Shown here one piece after another: positions 25,618 to 36,700 of a stretch of DNA of 64,000 nucleotides. The stretch is taken from positions 78,542,275-78,606,274 of the forward strand of contig CM067085.1 in assembly GCA_034008185.1 (NCBI GenBank). Direction: 5' to 3'. The translations under genes and the position numbers were made by a program. The number at the start of each line of letters is the position of its first letter. The stretch's first letter is position 1. Under the pieces are notes generated by a model. It saw only the letters and a list, made by a program, of their open reading frames with translations. It was not told where the DNA came from and did no database searches. This stretch comes from Gorsachius magnificus. Its lineage: Eukaryota; Chordata; Aves; Pelecaniformes; Ardeidae.

Positions 25618-25672
25618 AGAATCATAGAATCGTTTAGGTTGGAAAGGACCTTTAAGATCATCAAGTCCAGCC
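25618..25672 (-). mobile_element. Very short CR1 3' terminus
   Basis: Only the last 55 bases of CR1 are present: AGAATCATAGAATCGTTTAG, then GTTGGAAAGGACCTTTAAG and ATCATCAAGTCCA. This is a severely 5'-truncated copy. Confidence 0.9.
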
Positions 25673-26532
25673 GTATTCTGCTGGTTTGCCCATACGCTTC
25701 TGTTTCTGTAGCACCAGCAGGGTCAAAGCGCATTAAGTAATGCCAGGAATGCACGGGCTTTCATTTTCTGTTCTCTTGCCTCTTCATGCAAGCGTGCACC
25801 GTGCTGATGTCAGTGCAAATATCGCCTCATTTGTGTTCACATCTGTCCTTCAGACATGACTGACCACGTTTTTACCAAGGGAGAATGCAGCATTGACTCT
25901 TTCCTCGTCTTACTCCCTTCGTCTCATGACTCCCCCGCTACTGTTGGTCCCTTTGACTTTGGTTCTGTATAACAAAGACCAGCACGCAACGCAACTGGTT
26001 ATGCCTGTGTTTGCCTTCTTATGGCCTATCTGGCTGCAAGTGGGACGTGATTTACGTCTATTAGCTGTAGGTTCTTTGCAATATGGATTGCCTGTATCTG
26101 GGTCTGCAAGTTGTTTTCTTTTCCTGCGTTCTTGTTTCTTTCACCTGACACAATCCTAAACCAATTGAAAAACCCCTCAGATAAATTCTTGCTTATAAGA
26201 TGCTTAAACAGATATATAAAAAGGGCCGGTGATTTTGGCTTGCTGGCTGTTGTCCAATGTGGCCACCCAAGTAATTAGAACACACAGCAGTTTGACTACT
26301 TTTTCAGCTCAAACAGCCGGTTTAATTCTTATGCATTAGTTTTGATTGAAAAGGGCCTGGTCCCTTGGCTGGTCTTCCCTGACTCTAATTAAAAACCTGC
26401 TCATGGCCCTGGGGAATCCAATCCTTGGGAAACTTGCTCTTCTCAGCAGCAGAGAAGCTGCTGATGGAAGTGAGCATTACTCTTGTTTCCATTTTGCTGG
26501 TCCCCTGGTCCTCCTGCCTCAGCTGGTATCAA
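25673..26532. other. Intergenic, no supported gene
   Basis: No element recognised. A TATA-like string (gatatataaaaagg) occurs near 26212 but lacks LTR ends or an associated transcript. Confidence 0.5.
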
Positions 26533-26785
26533 ATCACAGAATCACAGAATCGTTTAGGTTGGAAAAGCCCTTTAAGATCATCAAGCCCAACCGTTCCCCT
26601 AACCCTGCCATCCCACCCCCAAACCCTGGCCCTCAGCACCGCCTCTGCCTGGCTTTTAAATCCCCCCAGGATGGGGACTTGACCCCTTCCCTGGGCAGCC
26701 CCTTCCAGTGCCTGACAGCCCTTTTGGGGAAGAAATTTTTCCCAACGTCCAACCTAACCCTGCCCTGGTGCAACTTGAGACCATA
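26533..26785 (-). mobile_element. CR1 LINE 3' fragment
   Basis: Minus-strand CR1 3' end with the terminal CACAGAATCACAGAATCG repeat, GTTGGAAAAGCCCTTTAAGA, the AAATCCCCCCAGGATGGGGA block and the CTGGTGCAACTTGAGACC segment. About 253 bp. Confidence 0.93.
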
Positions 26786-28599
26786 AGGAAGCTGGGGGTT
26801 TCAGACAACAGCAAAAAAAAAGATCTGAGCCCATCTTTCTCTTCCCCTGTTCTTCAGAAATGGTATTGTAAAGGTCATCTTTGGTGCAGATGCAAGTTTG
26901 TAGCTATGGCTTGTTTCCTTTTCTAAATCGAGTTTAGTCTGAGTTGTTGTCCAAGATCTTGGCCGTTTTGATGAGAGGATCTGTCGTACATTTTGTATCC
27001 TGGCTAACCTCCAAGTATATTCTGCCTGGCTTAATTTACTCAGTGCCACCAATGAGCTGAGATGGTTTTCATTCCCCGTCCTTCGATTTGGACCAATGTG
27101 CCTGTGCACCACTAAAACAGCCAGTCCAAGGCAGTCACTGGGCAAAACAGGCCATGGCTAAAGAGGCTGGCTGTTCTGGGGCCAGCACTCGATACCCAGT
27201 GGCCCAGCACTGGATGGTGGTCTGGGCTTGCTGGCTTAGAGGATATTGTCACCAAGGTTCTCAGAGGACTTTCACAGGAATGATAGATGCGATGCATAAA
27301 CCATGTCCAGACTGGTTTTTTGAGCATTAAATTTGCCTCCTGTTTACCCTGCTTGGAAACACTTTCATGAACCATGAAGGAGAACCGTGAGGAGAAATAT
27401 TATGAGGAAAGCTCCATCTGTGGGCAAGGAGAGCCATGAATTCGTTCTGAAAGGCAGCTAGTAGTTTACTGTTCTGTATCTGCGTATTCTGTAGCCCACC
27501 TAGCAGCACCTTTTGGGGTTTGGCTGAAGTCTGTAGCAGAGGTTGGTGGCTAAGATTTCTCATGCCTTGGTATCTGTTTTACTATAGAAAATAGAATCAG
27601 CTGCAGGGTAGCGAAATAAATGCATGCAACGTATTCTTGGGGTGTGCAAGCCCAAGGGGAGAGACGGGGAGTGCAGAGCTGGGAATAGGGAAAGTGTGTT
27701 TGAAGCAGGACATTCAGTCTGGAAAGCACTGGACACAAGAATTAGTAGCCTGTGCTTTGAAAGTCGTTCTTCACTCACATTCTGATTTGCAGTTTGCATG
27801 GACTTGGTCTTTATTTGGAACTCAAAGAAGTTCTCTAAATGCTTGTTAGAAGTTATGCTACTTCTAAGAGCGTGTAGCTGGTTTTATACTGATGCATCCC
27901 TTTTTGATTATGGTAACCTTGTATTTAGGCCTGAGCAGATGCTAGCAGAGCTAGCTTGGTAGGGCTACAGCTGACCTGGGCTTTTCCAAACTGTTGGTAG
28001 CAATTTTACCTTGCTGTGTCCTTGGGCCAAAGTTTTCAAATGTATTTTAGCTTTCAAATGTTCATATTTTTTCGAAAGTATTCACTGCCCACATCTACAT
28101 GAATGTGCCTATGTCTGGATGAAGCGGTCTAATATTAGGCTGAACACTTGGATTTCGGCTTCATGTGCTGGCAGGTATGAGCCCATGCTGGAATGACCCT
28201 ACAAGCATCGCCTTGAAAGTCTCATTTTTTTGGCTCTATGCGGTAAAATATGATTGCATAGGATGCTGAGCTGTGGAAATACATTACTGTGGAACAGACA
28301 CAGCAAAGGGCTTCCAGACATGCTGAGGAGCTCAACTTGAGATTTTGGATTTGTCTCAAGCTCTTGACGAGCTCTTTGGACACAGCCGGCAGGGCCTGAA
28401 AGCAGTAAGAGCCTCACTGCTGACTTCGTGGGGGCAGAGGCGGCCCAAACAGTCCGTGCAGAACAGATTAGCCTGGAAAGATTCCCAGGAATGAAAAGAA
28501 TAAAAGCAGAGATTATACCTCATTCTGGCAGGGTGGTGGAAAAGGCAGACTGGGAGCTCACCCTCCCGGCGTGTGCCCTGAGCACGGGCATGGCAAGAG
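26786..28599. other. Intergenic, no supported gene
   Basis: No CR1 or LTR. Open frames of 60-114 codons occur on both strands without recognisable domains. Confidence 0.5.
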
Positions 28600-29209
28600 T
28601 CATAGAATCATAGAATGTTTTGGGTTGGAAGGGACCCCTAGAGGTCACCCAGCCCAACCCCCCTGCAGGAGCAGGGACACCTTGAACCACATCAGGTTGC
28701 TCACAGCCCCGTCCAACCTGGCCTGGAATCATAGAATCATAGAATCATAGAATGTTTTGGGTTGGAAGGGACCCCTAGAGGTCATCTAGTCCAACCCCCC
28801 TGCAGTGAGCAGGGACACCACTAACTAGATCAGAATGTTCCCAGGGATGGGGCCTCCACCCCCTCTCAGGGCAACCCCTGCCAGGGTTTCACCACCCTCA
28901 CTGGAAAGAATTTCTTCCTTAGATCCACTCTAAACCTACCCTGGTTTAGTTTAAAACCATCCCCCCTTGTCCTGTCCCAGCTGGCCCTGCTAAAAAGCTT
29001 GTCCCCCCCTTTCCTCTGGGCCCCCTTGAAGCCCTGAGCGGCCGCACTCAGCTCTGCCCGCAGCCTCCTCTGCTCCAGGCTGAACACCCCCAACTCTCCC
29101 AGCCTGGCCTCAGAGCAGAGGGGCTCCAGCCCTCGGGGCATTTTAGTAGCCCTCCCCTGGCCCCGCTCCAACAGGTCCATGTCTGCCTTGTGCTGAGGGC
29201 TCCAGAGCT
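28600..29209 (-). mobile_element. CR1 LINE fragment interrupted by a second CR1
   Basis: The outer copy runs 28600-28729 and resumes at about 28833-29209. It carries the minus-strand reverse-transcriptase end (LLERGQGRATKM, then [20 protein letters not shown] and VVKPWQGLP) and a 3' terminus with GGGTTGGAAGGGACCCCTAG. The break lies inside ctggaat|gttccc, a string that is continuous in the copy near 23.9 kb. Removing the inner 103 bases restores the alignment to that copy, which makes this a nested insertion. Confidence 0.93.
28730..28832 (-). mobile_element. Nested short CR1 3' end inside another CR1
   Basis: A 103-base 3'-terminal CR1 piece with three ATCATAGA-type units, GTTTTGGGTTGGAAGGGACC and CACCACTAACTAGATCA. 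Its distinctive ACTAACTAGATCA end matches the subfamily of the larger copies at 40.0 and 50.2 kb. GAAT occurs on both sides (28726-28729 and 28833-28836), a possible 4-bp target duplication. Confidence 0.9.
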
Positions 29210-31164
29210 AGAAGAAGAGCTCCCCCCCCCCGGAGTGGCCTTGCTTGCTTCTTGCTGGGGCATTCGCGCCGGCTGCAGGGCTGCTGCCGCCCGGCCAGCT
29301 CCTCTTGGGCTGAAAAATCATCCCTGCAGCAATTCTGTTGGGCCAGGAAAAGGTGCTTATGTGCCACAGCTGAGGGATATGCTAAAGAGTCTCTGGAAAT
29401 CAAACATCAAACGCCTTGGCTTGTGGTGGGCATTCCATGCGTTAGCTTTTGGGTGCCTTTGACAAGCACGCTCTGTGCTATTCCTTTGAGAATTTTAGGT
29501 GGCAGATTGGTGGATTCTGGCGAGCCCTTTCTTGAAATCATAGTCTCTGCATTTTATAAATCTATAAAGAATATTGCTGCCGAAGCAAAGAAATCTTCAT
29601 TTTACCTCTACTGTGTATTGAGAGATTTCCTGCGCTTACAGGGCAGCAGACTCCAAGGGGGGAAGCCCAGTTCTGCAGCACGCAGCCATCACGCGCTTCG
29701 CGTGCGTTATTTAATAATATTCCTGCCCCTACTTGTCTTTGAATAAACCAGAAGGAAAACAGCACAAGGCTTAATCTGCCAATACCTCCGATGTTGACTT
29801 GAAACCTCCAGTTTAAGCAGCAAACATCTTTTGGAAAGAGGAGAGAAGAAGTTGAGGGCGCTGAACTGGTGCTTGGCGTGCAGGCTGAGGGCTGGGGGTT
29901 TGGGGTTTTTAGCACAGGTTATCTGCTGAAACCTGGGCAAGTCGCTGGCAAGTGAAAGCCTCACGGCTCATCCCACAGCAAGGGAGCAAGCATCCAAGGG
30001 GATTTACTGGGGGCTGGACGGCCCTTCAGAGGCCAGAGGGCCCGGTGGGCTTGGACCGCTCACACATCGCAGCGTGAACAGTCCTTTGCGTTCTTCCCCA
30101 CGCCGACAGCTTTTCTTAGTGGTGAAGTAAAGCGGTGGCTCCTCCATGCAGGGATGGTGATTTTCAGGGCCAGATTGGTAACTCTCGTGCTGCTGGTGAA
30201 AAGGGAGCAGAATTTAACCCACTCTGGAGCACAAACTGGGGTTTGACCATCCTCTCGGTTTCCCACGCATCCTGAGTGGTTGCCATGTGCCCTCGCGATT
30301 CAGTCGCGGAAAATGTTTTTCCGCTATTCACAAAATACATCCTTAAACGTAATTTGGTTAATCTAGTTCTTGAGAACCATGTTTTGGTCCAGGGCAAATT
30401 TCTCAAGTTACAAACCATGAAAAAAACAAATTTTAAATGGAAAGGCTGTCAGACGTTAACTGTGAAAGCGCCACTGGCTCTGCTGTAATAAATTTATCCG
30501 CGGCGCCTGCAAGCAGTCTTCCGATGGAAAAAAAATTATTAAATTGTGTTTGTGACATATTATGGCATTTCCATCATTCCATTGCGGAATAATGCTCCCA
30601 TGTTAGAGAAATACCTGCATGCTTGCGTTTAAGGATGAGAGCGTTTCTCTGATGTTCAAGAGTTCGTTTTACGGTGAAGTTTTACAGCCCTCACCACCGT
30701 TCATTCGTAGAGCCTGGCAGGCTTTTATTAAAAATCCTTTCTCATCTCTTTGTGGTAACGTATGCATCTTCATCCAAACGCTTGAACGTTTTATTTAACT
30801 TCGAGAAGCTGACGATGATTAAACTATAAAAAAAACCAAATCATGCAAAAGCTGAGCATCTTCTGTGATGCGATTAATGTAACGAGATTCCGTCTGAGAT
30901 CGGGGGTAGATCAATCTCATTTTGGTCATTTTTTCAGGTAACAAATCAACCTCTATAAACTTTATTGAAATATTTTAACTACACAGTTGCTCTGATGAGC
31001 CTTTTCTGGTTTCTACACAACCTACCCGCTGTGCTGTAATATAATATCAATAATGCATGATATTTTTATTTAATTTGGTAATGTGTACGTGTTTAAAATA
31101 ATGGGAGAGCAGTTCCCCAGCACTCAGCGCTGGTTCAGTGTGGCGCTCCAGAGCGTACTCGCAA
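29210..31164. other. Intergenic, no supported gene
   Basis: No mobile element recognised. The part from about 30500 to 31050 is AT-rich with few CpG and could hold conserved non-coding sequence, but that is only inference. Confidence 0.5.
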
Positions 31165-31226
31165 TTCATAGAACCATAGAATTGTTTTGGTTGGAAAAGA
31201 CCTTTAAGATCATCAAGCCCGACTGT
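31165..31226 (-). mobile_element. Very short CR1 3' terminus
   Basis: About 60 bases: TTCATAGAACCATAGAATTG, then TTTTGGTTGGAAAAGACCTT and AAGATCATCAAGCCC. An extreme 5' truncation of a minus-strand CR1. Confidence 0.88.
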
Positions 31227-31795
31227 TAAATTCAGTTCTCTCGATCTCATCGGCAGCTGTTAGACCGGTGCGTTGTACATTTGCAGGCTGCAATCACTTG
31301 GAAATAAAACCCAGATTTAGAATCCTTCTAAGTAGTAAATAAGCACAGAGTGATGTTCTTCGTGCTCTTTACTGCAGATGCTTTTTCCTTTTACAGGTTA
31401 TTTCAGAGCACCTCCGGGCCTACCTAGGAGTTTATAGATAATAATACCCAATTAAACGGCGTCGTTTTCCTCCACACATCACCTCCCTGAAACAGTCTGG
31501 CGGGTGAGGAACCAAACAGAGCACGCAGAGGTTTTGTTTTTATTGCCTCAATGTCGATAAATTCTCTCTGGTACCAAATTGCTGCCAACTGAATAATTCT
31601 TTTTTTTTTTTTTTTCTTTTTCCTTTTCCCCTTCAGGAGTTAGAAAACAAAAATCATATTTTAAGGGGGCTGGGAGTAGAAAGAACCTTATGTGCAAGAA
31701 ATGAGATGAGGAAATTATCCTTAACTCTACCATGCACCCTGCATGCTTTTTCCAGCTATTTCCCACATTTGACTGAGTATTTATTTTAATGATTA
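31227..31795. other. Intergenic spacer with T-tract
   Basis: AT-rich spacer with a poly(T)/TTTTC run near 31600-31630. No gene or element recognised. Confidence 0.5.
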
Positions 31796-32294
31796 TTGAG
31801 GCCCCACCTCGAATATTGTGTTCAGTTTTGGGCCCCTCACTACTGGAAAGACGTTGCGTTGCTGGAGCGTGTCCAGAGAAGGGCAGCGGAGCTGGGGAGG
31901 GGTCTGGAGCCCCAGGCTGCTGGGGAGCGGCTGGGGGAGCTGGGGGGGTTCAGCCTGGAGCAGAGGAGGCTGAGGGGAGCCCTCATCGCTCCCTACAACT
32001 GCCTGAGAGGAGGGGGGAGCCGGGGGGGTCGGGCTCTGCTCCCAGGGAAGGGGCGATGGGACGAGGGGCACTGGCCTCAAGTTGTGCCAGGGCAGGGTGA
32101 GGTTGGCCCTGGGGAACAATCCCCAAAGGGCGCGGGGCTGGAAGGGGCTGCCCAGGGAAGGGGTCCCCCCCCGGGGGTTTAACCGGGGGGGGCGGGGCCG
32201 GGTTTGGGGGGGGAGGCAGGGGTGGGGAATGGTTGGGCTTGGTGATCTTACAGGGCTTTTCCAACCTAAACAATTCTATTCTATTCTATTCTAT
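31796..32294 (+). mobile_element. CR1 LINE fragment with reverse-transcriptase C-terminus
   Basis: Plus-strand CR1 of about 500 bp. The frame at its head reads [18 protein letters not shown], then LLERVQRRA and [13 protein letters not shown], the conserved C-terminal part of CR1 reverse transcriptase. The 3' end is GTTGGAAAAGCCCTGT on the complementary side and terminates in an expanded ATTCT run (32274-32294). Part of the copy (32160-32225) is unusually G-rich. It is 5'-truncated and non-functional. Confidence 0.94.
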
Positions 32295-33147
32295 GCTGAC
32301 GCTTGTGAGTACCGGGTACTGTTCGCGACCATTCCTGCATCTGCGGTGCACCCTCTGCACCCACGGGTGTTGCAACAGACCTCTTGTGCCTTCTGCGAAG
32401 GTCATTTGGGGCTTCTGATCACTGATTTCCCTCCCTCTCCGGTGATTTCCCTCTGCCTCCCCTTTGCTCCCACGGGCTTTGGAAGCAGCCACGAGCTGTC
32501 ACCCCTCCGGCTGGTGTGGAGTGCGGTTCGCCCACTTCTGGAGGAGGAGTTGCTGGTTCAGCGGGGGTTGTGGCCCCCACAGTGCTCCTTAGACATTTTC
32601 TTGGGAAGTTATGAAATACCATATTGCAGAATCACGTTCCGGTGGGAAGAAGGATGGTTCTGAAAAGTTTCCAATGGAATTGCACGTTGAAGTTCACCCT
32701 TTTCATTTCTGAACTCAGAACTGGGCTCTTCGTAGCTGCCCATCCCCTTTGTGGGCATTTCAGGGTGAACGTCTTTGCTGTCTGAAGCTTTTCTCACAAG
32801 GGGCTTGCTTTGATGCTTGGCTCACCATGAGGGGCTCGGCCCTGTGGAATAATTGCTGGAGGTGACTCAGAAATTAAACTTATATTCACATTTTAAGGAA
32901 AGGTACAGCACTGAAGAAGCTTCCCGGGTGGAGTGCAGCTGACATGCAAGGAATCCGTTCCATGGAAGTTCCCCAGGGCTGCAGCCTTCAATGTTGGGGA
33001 CACCAGGGGAGCTCGCTGTGCCGACCCCACGAGGAACTGCACGGAGGGTGGAGCGGAGCGGAGACGCCGCGGCCAGGCTCTGTGATAACACGGGAACCTG
33101 GAGGTACCATGGAACCGATGGGCTGCACATTTGCTACCCTGGGCCAA
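32295..33147. other. Intergenic, no supported gene
   Basis: Separates a CR1 from the solo LTR. A CpG-containing patch occurs near 33000-33075. Open frames on both strands lack recognised domains. Confidence 0.5.
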
Positions 33148-33152
33148 TGGCC
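33148..33152. repeat. Target-site duplication, left copy (TGGCC)
   Basis: Five bases directly abutting the TG start of the solo LTR and matching the five bases after its CA end. Confidence 0.8.
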
Positions 33153-33397
33153 TGTCCTGGTTTCAACAAAATGCTGTCCTTTGGTAAACTTTGCTCATTA
33201 TAATATCATTATAATACCAAAACACACCTCCATTCCAAAAGCTACGCGCCTCCAAGGTGCAACCACCCCTCACTGAGCTTGAGCTTTGGATTTTTCTAGT
33301 TTATACCTTTAAAAGCGAAGCGAGACAATTTTAGACCAATCCTAACCAAGGTCTGTATGACCAGAGACACTCAAGCTCCACCCAAAAGGTAAAAAAT

Positions 33398-33407
33398 GAT
33401 ATAAAAC
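33398..33407 (+). promoter_or_regulatory. LTR TATA box
   Basis: gatataaaac, about 245 bases into the LTR and upstream of a purine-rich GAGGGAGAGG segment, in the position expected at the U3/R boundary. Confidence 0.65.
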
Positions 33408-33711
33408 AGCTCAAGAGGGAGAGGATGTTAGGGAAGATACCATCACATATGGGAAGACACCATCATCATGTACCTCTCTGGCTTCTGGGCTCAGTCGTCG
33501 GGCTGAGCCTCTCTTCCCCCCCATCGGGACGCCTTTGGGTAAGATTTGAACACTTGGTTATACCGAGGGCCTCTCCGGGAAACTTAGAAATCTCTGTAGA
33601 GTCGCTTTATATCTCGTAACGCGCTTACTCACACTCTCGGTATTTGCACGTGCTTTGCAGACAGTGAATTTACCACCGGCAATCCCGAGGATCCTGTGTA
33701 TCTGTTGCTTC

Positions 33712-33717
33712 ATTAAA
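33712..33717 (+). promoter_or_regulatory. LTR polyadenylation signal
   Basis: ATTAAA, 62 bases before the LTR end, the expected place for the R/U5 processing signal. Confidence 0.6.
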
Positions 33718-33779
33718 CCACACGATTCATTAATCCAGCCGTGATCGGTCTCATTGAACGCCACCAAACTCTTTAAGCA

Positions 33780-33784
33780 TGGCC
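33780..33784. repeat. Target-site duplication, right copy (TGGCC)
   Basis: Five bases directly after the CA end of the solo LTR, identical to the left flank. Confidence 0.8.
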
Positions 33785-36700
33785 GTGGTAGCTCATGGAA
33801 CGTGACTAGACGGAAGGTGTGTCGCGTTATTTGTGCACCCGTGATCGCGATAGTTCAGTGCACTGAACGCGACCGGACTTATAACGACGAATTGGGCGTC
33901 ACCCCAAATTACTGTAAGGTTTTAACACAACAGGCACTTTGCATATTTTCTATCACTGCGTTTCCTTTAGGCAGTTTAGACACAATGCTGTGGAAATACT
34001 TTGTTTTCCTTGTGAGCAGCAGCATCTTCTATGCCCCTGGTTCCCGCTAGACGAGTAGCCAGGCGCGCCAGGCCTCGTACCCCTGGCTCTGCGCGGTGGG
34101 ATGGCCTGACGCTGGAACCTGGTCCCGGGGAACGCGGAAGGCGCAGGGCTGCGCTGAAGCAGATTTCCAGCCACGGGCAAACCCTGAGGTTAAAGCCAGG
34201 CTTTTAGCAGAGCGGTGCTCAGTTTCACAGCTGTAATTCGGCGGTGGCGTTACCTTTTGATGCACGTGCCTTGCTCAGCAAATGAGGCTAGAGAGAGAAA
34301 AAAAAAAAAAAATGGTCATCCTCATCGGAGTGTTTGGGTTTTACTTCAAGGAAACAGGAGCAAAATGTTTAATTGAGAAAACTGAATATCTCTTCATCAA
34401 AGGAAAGTTAAAATATTGAGAGAGACAAATAGCATGCGTGGAGTAGTAATAATTCTGCTAAATAGACATTTCCTTCCAAAGGAGGCCCTAAGGTAGTTTC
34501 AACAAGTAAAAGAGTCGGCGGTGAAGGTAAGCAAACGAGGAAAGGAGATGCTCCGGCTCCTTGAGGGCTGTTACCCTATGTACAAAGGGGTTTTTCTGCA
34601 AGCCAAGCTTAAAACTGATGACTTTCTAAATTAAATCCAGGCTTCTCTGGCCATAGGGCTTTGCTGAAGCTAAGAGCTTAGTAAGATTCAGAAAACCGAA
34701 TTAGATGTACAGATGATGGGAGCGTTTGTGATTATTCTAGATTGGATTTCAAGTTATTTACAACATAATGAAACCATTAGGCTAAGGAAGCAATCCTGGC
34801 CCTGCAGAGAGGTCTTCTCCTCCAGGATTGTTGGTTCACTTCTGCTCTTGTCAAAAACCCGGTGCTGATACCCGCCAGAGACCGCATGCTGGACTGCATG
34901 GATCTCGGGTCAAGTCTACGCTTACAGATCCTCTCTCAGCTATTTTAGATCTCTGAATTGGCTACAAACGACTTAATAAAAACATTTAGTGCTTGCAGTT
35001 TGAACTGTTCAGATCGGAAGTGGGTGAATCAGTAAGGTGGCATCGTTCCGCTTTCTGCCTGGCTAAATACCCAAACACCATAAAGACAGAGCCTTGTTTG
35101 GGTTGGTTTGGCCAGTAATAAAGTACAAGGTGAAGCCTCATTGTAACGGGGCAATAAGTTCAACAACCTTGGTTTGGGTAGCTAGGAAATAGCGTGTAGA
35201 TCATAAACAGTGAAGGAAAACAACATAACCGGTAGCGGGGCGTAACATAGGGAGCAGATGTTGGCGTCATCCCCGTGGTGGTTTGGTGCCCGTCCCCTTG
35301 TGTTCTGCGGCTGCTGAAGTAGACAGGATACAGGCGCTCCACGTGTAGCAGCAGGGCATGCAAATGCCCCTCATGGTTTCTACTTAAGAAATAATTCAAG
35401 TATTCATTTAATAATAGGAAAGTATTAATTTAAATGTGACAGGTTGGGATGAACCTGTAAAGAAGGTGGATGTGGGCATCATCTGACCTTCCTACAGCAT
35501 CACACTCCACATCAGTTTGATCTCGTAGTCCTCTGCTTGTGTTGCAAAACCTTATCTCTGTCCACTGGGATAAGCAAGTCTGGGAGTGGGCTGCAGTCGA
35601 AACAGGGACTTCTTTGAATTACTTTGAACTTCTTTTTTTTGTTTTTTTTTTTTTTTGTTTGTTTGTTTTTTGTGTAGCATTGCTACTTCTTAAGACTTCT
35701 TTTCTTTGCCAGGCAGAATTCCTTCCAATACTAAAAACTATGGAAATATGGAAAATTTTTTTTTTTTTTTTTTTTTCCAATAGGAGTGTGAACAGTATTA
35801 ATGTTAAAGAAATTACAATACAGCGAAAAGACATTATTTGTTGCAGTGCTGAACACAAGTCTATAGATCGCAGGCATGTGAACCACGGAAAAGGAATGTA
35901 TCAAGGCTGAGGTGCAGTTAGCGAGGGGGTGGTTCCAGGGCTAGAGGTGCTTAGCAGTTGCTAGGAATCAGCTGGAATGTTGATATTCTTTGTGGTTTAG
36001 TTTATGTTGCGTAGCATTTGCACGTGCTCCGGAAGGAAGATGCGTGCTGTGGAACGAGCCTGGATCGATTTTTATATTGATCTGCACTTTACTCAGGGGG
36101 GTTTTGGCTGCACCAGGATCTGATGCTTTCCCGATAATTCATAAAGGAAAAGGAATAAACGGCAGTAAATCTGATTAACCCCAAACTTGGGTTTAGGAGG
36201 ATCGGTAGTATTCAATAAAATAAATCCATCGCTATCTCTTCCACTGGGGTTTTTCACTTGGAAAGGCACAGCTGGCTGGGTACACTGCGTGTGAACCGAG
36301 CAGATCTGACTCTGCAACATTTTAGGCTTCTTGCCTAAGAAATGGTTTGCCACAAGCCCCAGCAGGATGACGTTTTGGGGCAAACTGTTGAATTCCTCTG
36401 GGTTATCATTTTGATGTGGTTAATTACATGTACAGTCATAAGCTTAAGGAATCCTGTTCCTTCTGGCGAAGATTCGTCAAGGCATGAAATGGTGCAGAAT
36501 GCCCTGGATTTTCCTACGCAAAGTTTCCTCAGTGCATTTCCAAAAACCTTCCCCACTTGTAATCGTCTTGGCTATAGGAAAAGTAGTGCGTTCAAAGGCA
36601 GATGTTTAATTTTGATGGCATCAGAGCTGTAATATTCTCGTTGCCTTGCGATCGGAGCTGTCGGCTTCTCTTAGGTGTTCCCCGACGTACACATGCCCAT

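Larger units (their letters stand above)
33153..33779 (+). mobile_element. Solo endogenous retroviral LTR (627 bp) with 5-bp target duplication
   Basis: The element starts TGTCCTGGTTTC, a start I recall from avian ERVL-like LTRs, and ends CTCTTTAAGCA, so it has TG...CA termini. TGGCC flanks it directly on both sides (33148-33152 and 33780-33784). A TATA box (gatataaaac) lies at 33398-33407 and an ATTAAA signal at 33712-33717, giving U3 of about 270 bp, R of about 300 bp and a short U5. A near-direct repeat (gggaagatacc / gggaagacacc) lies near 33433-33465. No primer-binding site or gag/pol/env follows before ordinary sequence, so this is a solo LTR left by LTR-LTR recombination. The 5-bp duplication suits class III or class I elements; the exact family is not settled. 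Confidence 0.85.

Noticed and set aside
26205..26225. TATA-like sequence as a promoter or LTR
   Set aside because: No TG/CA ends, target duplication or downstream transcript evidence nearby.
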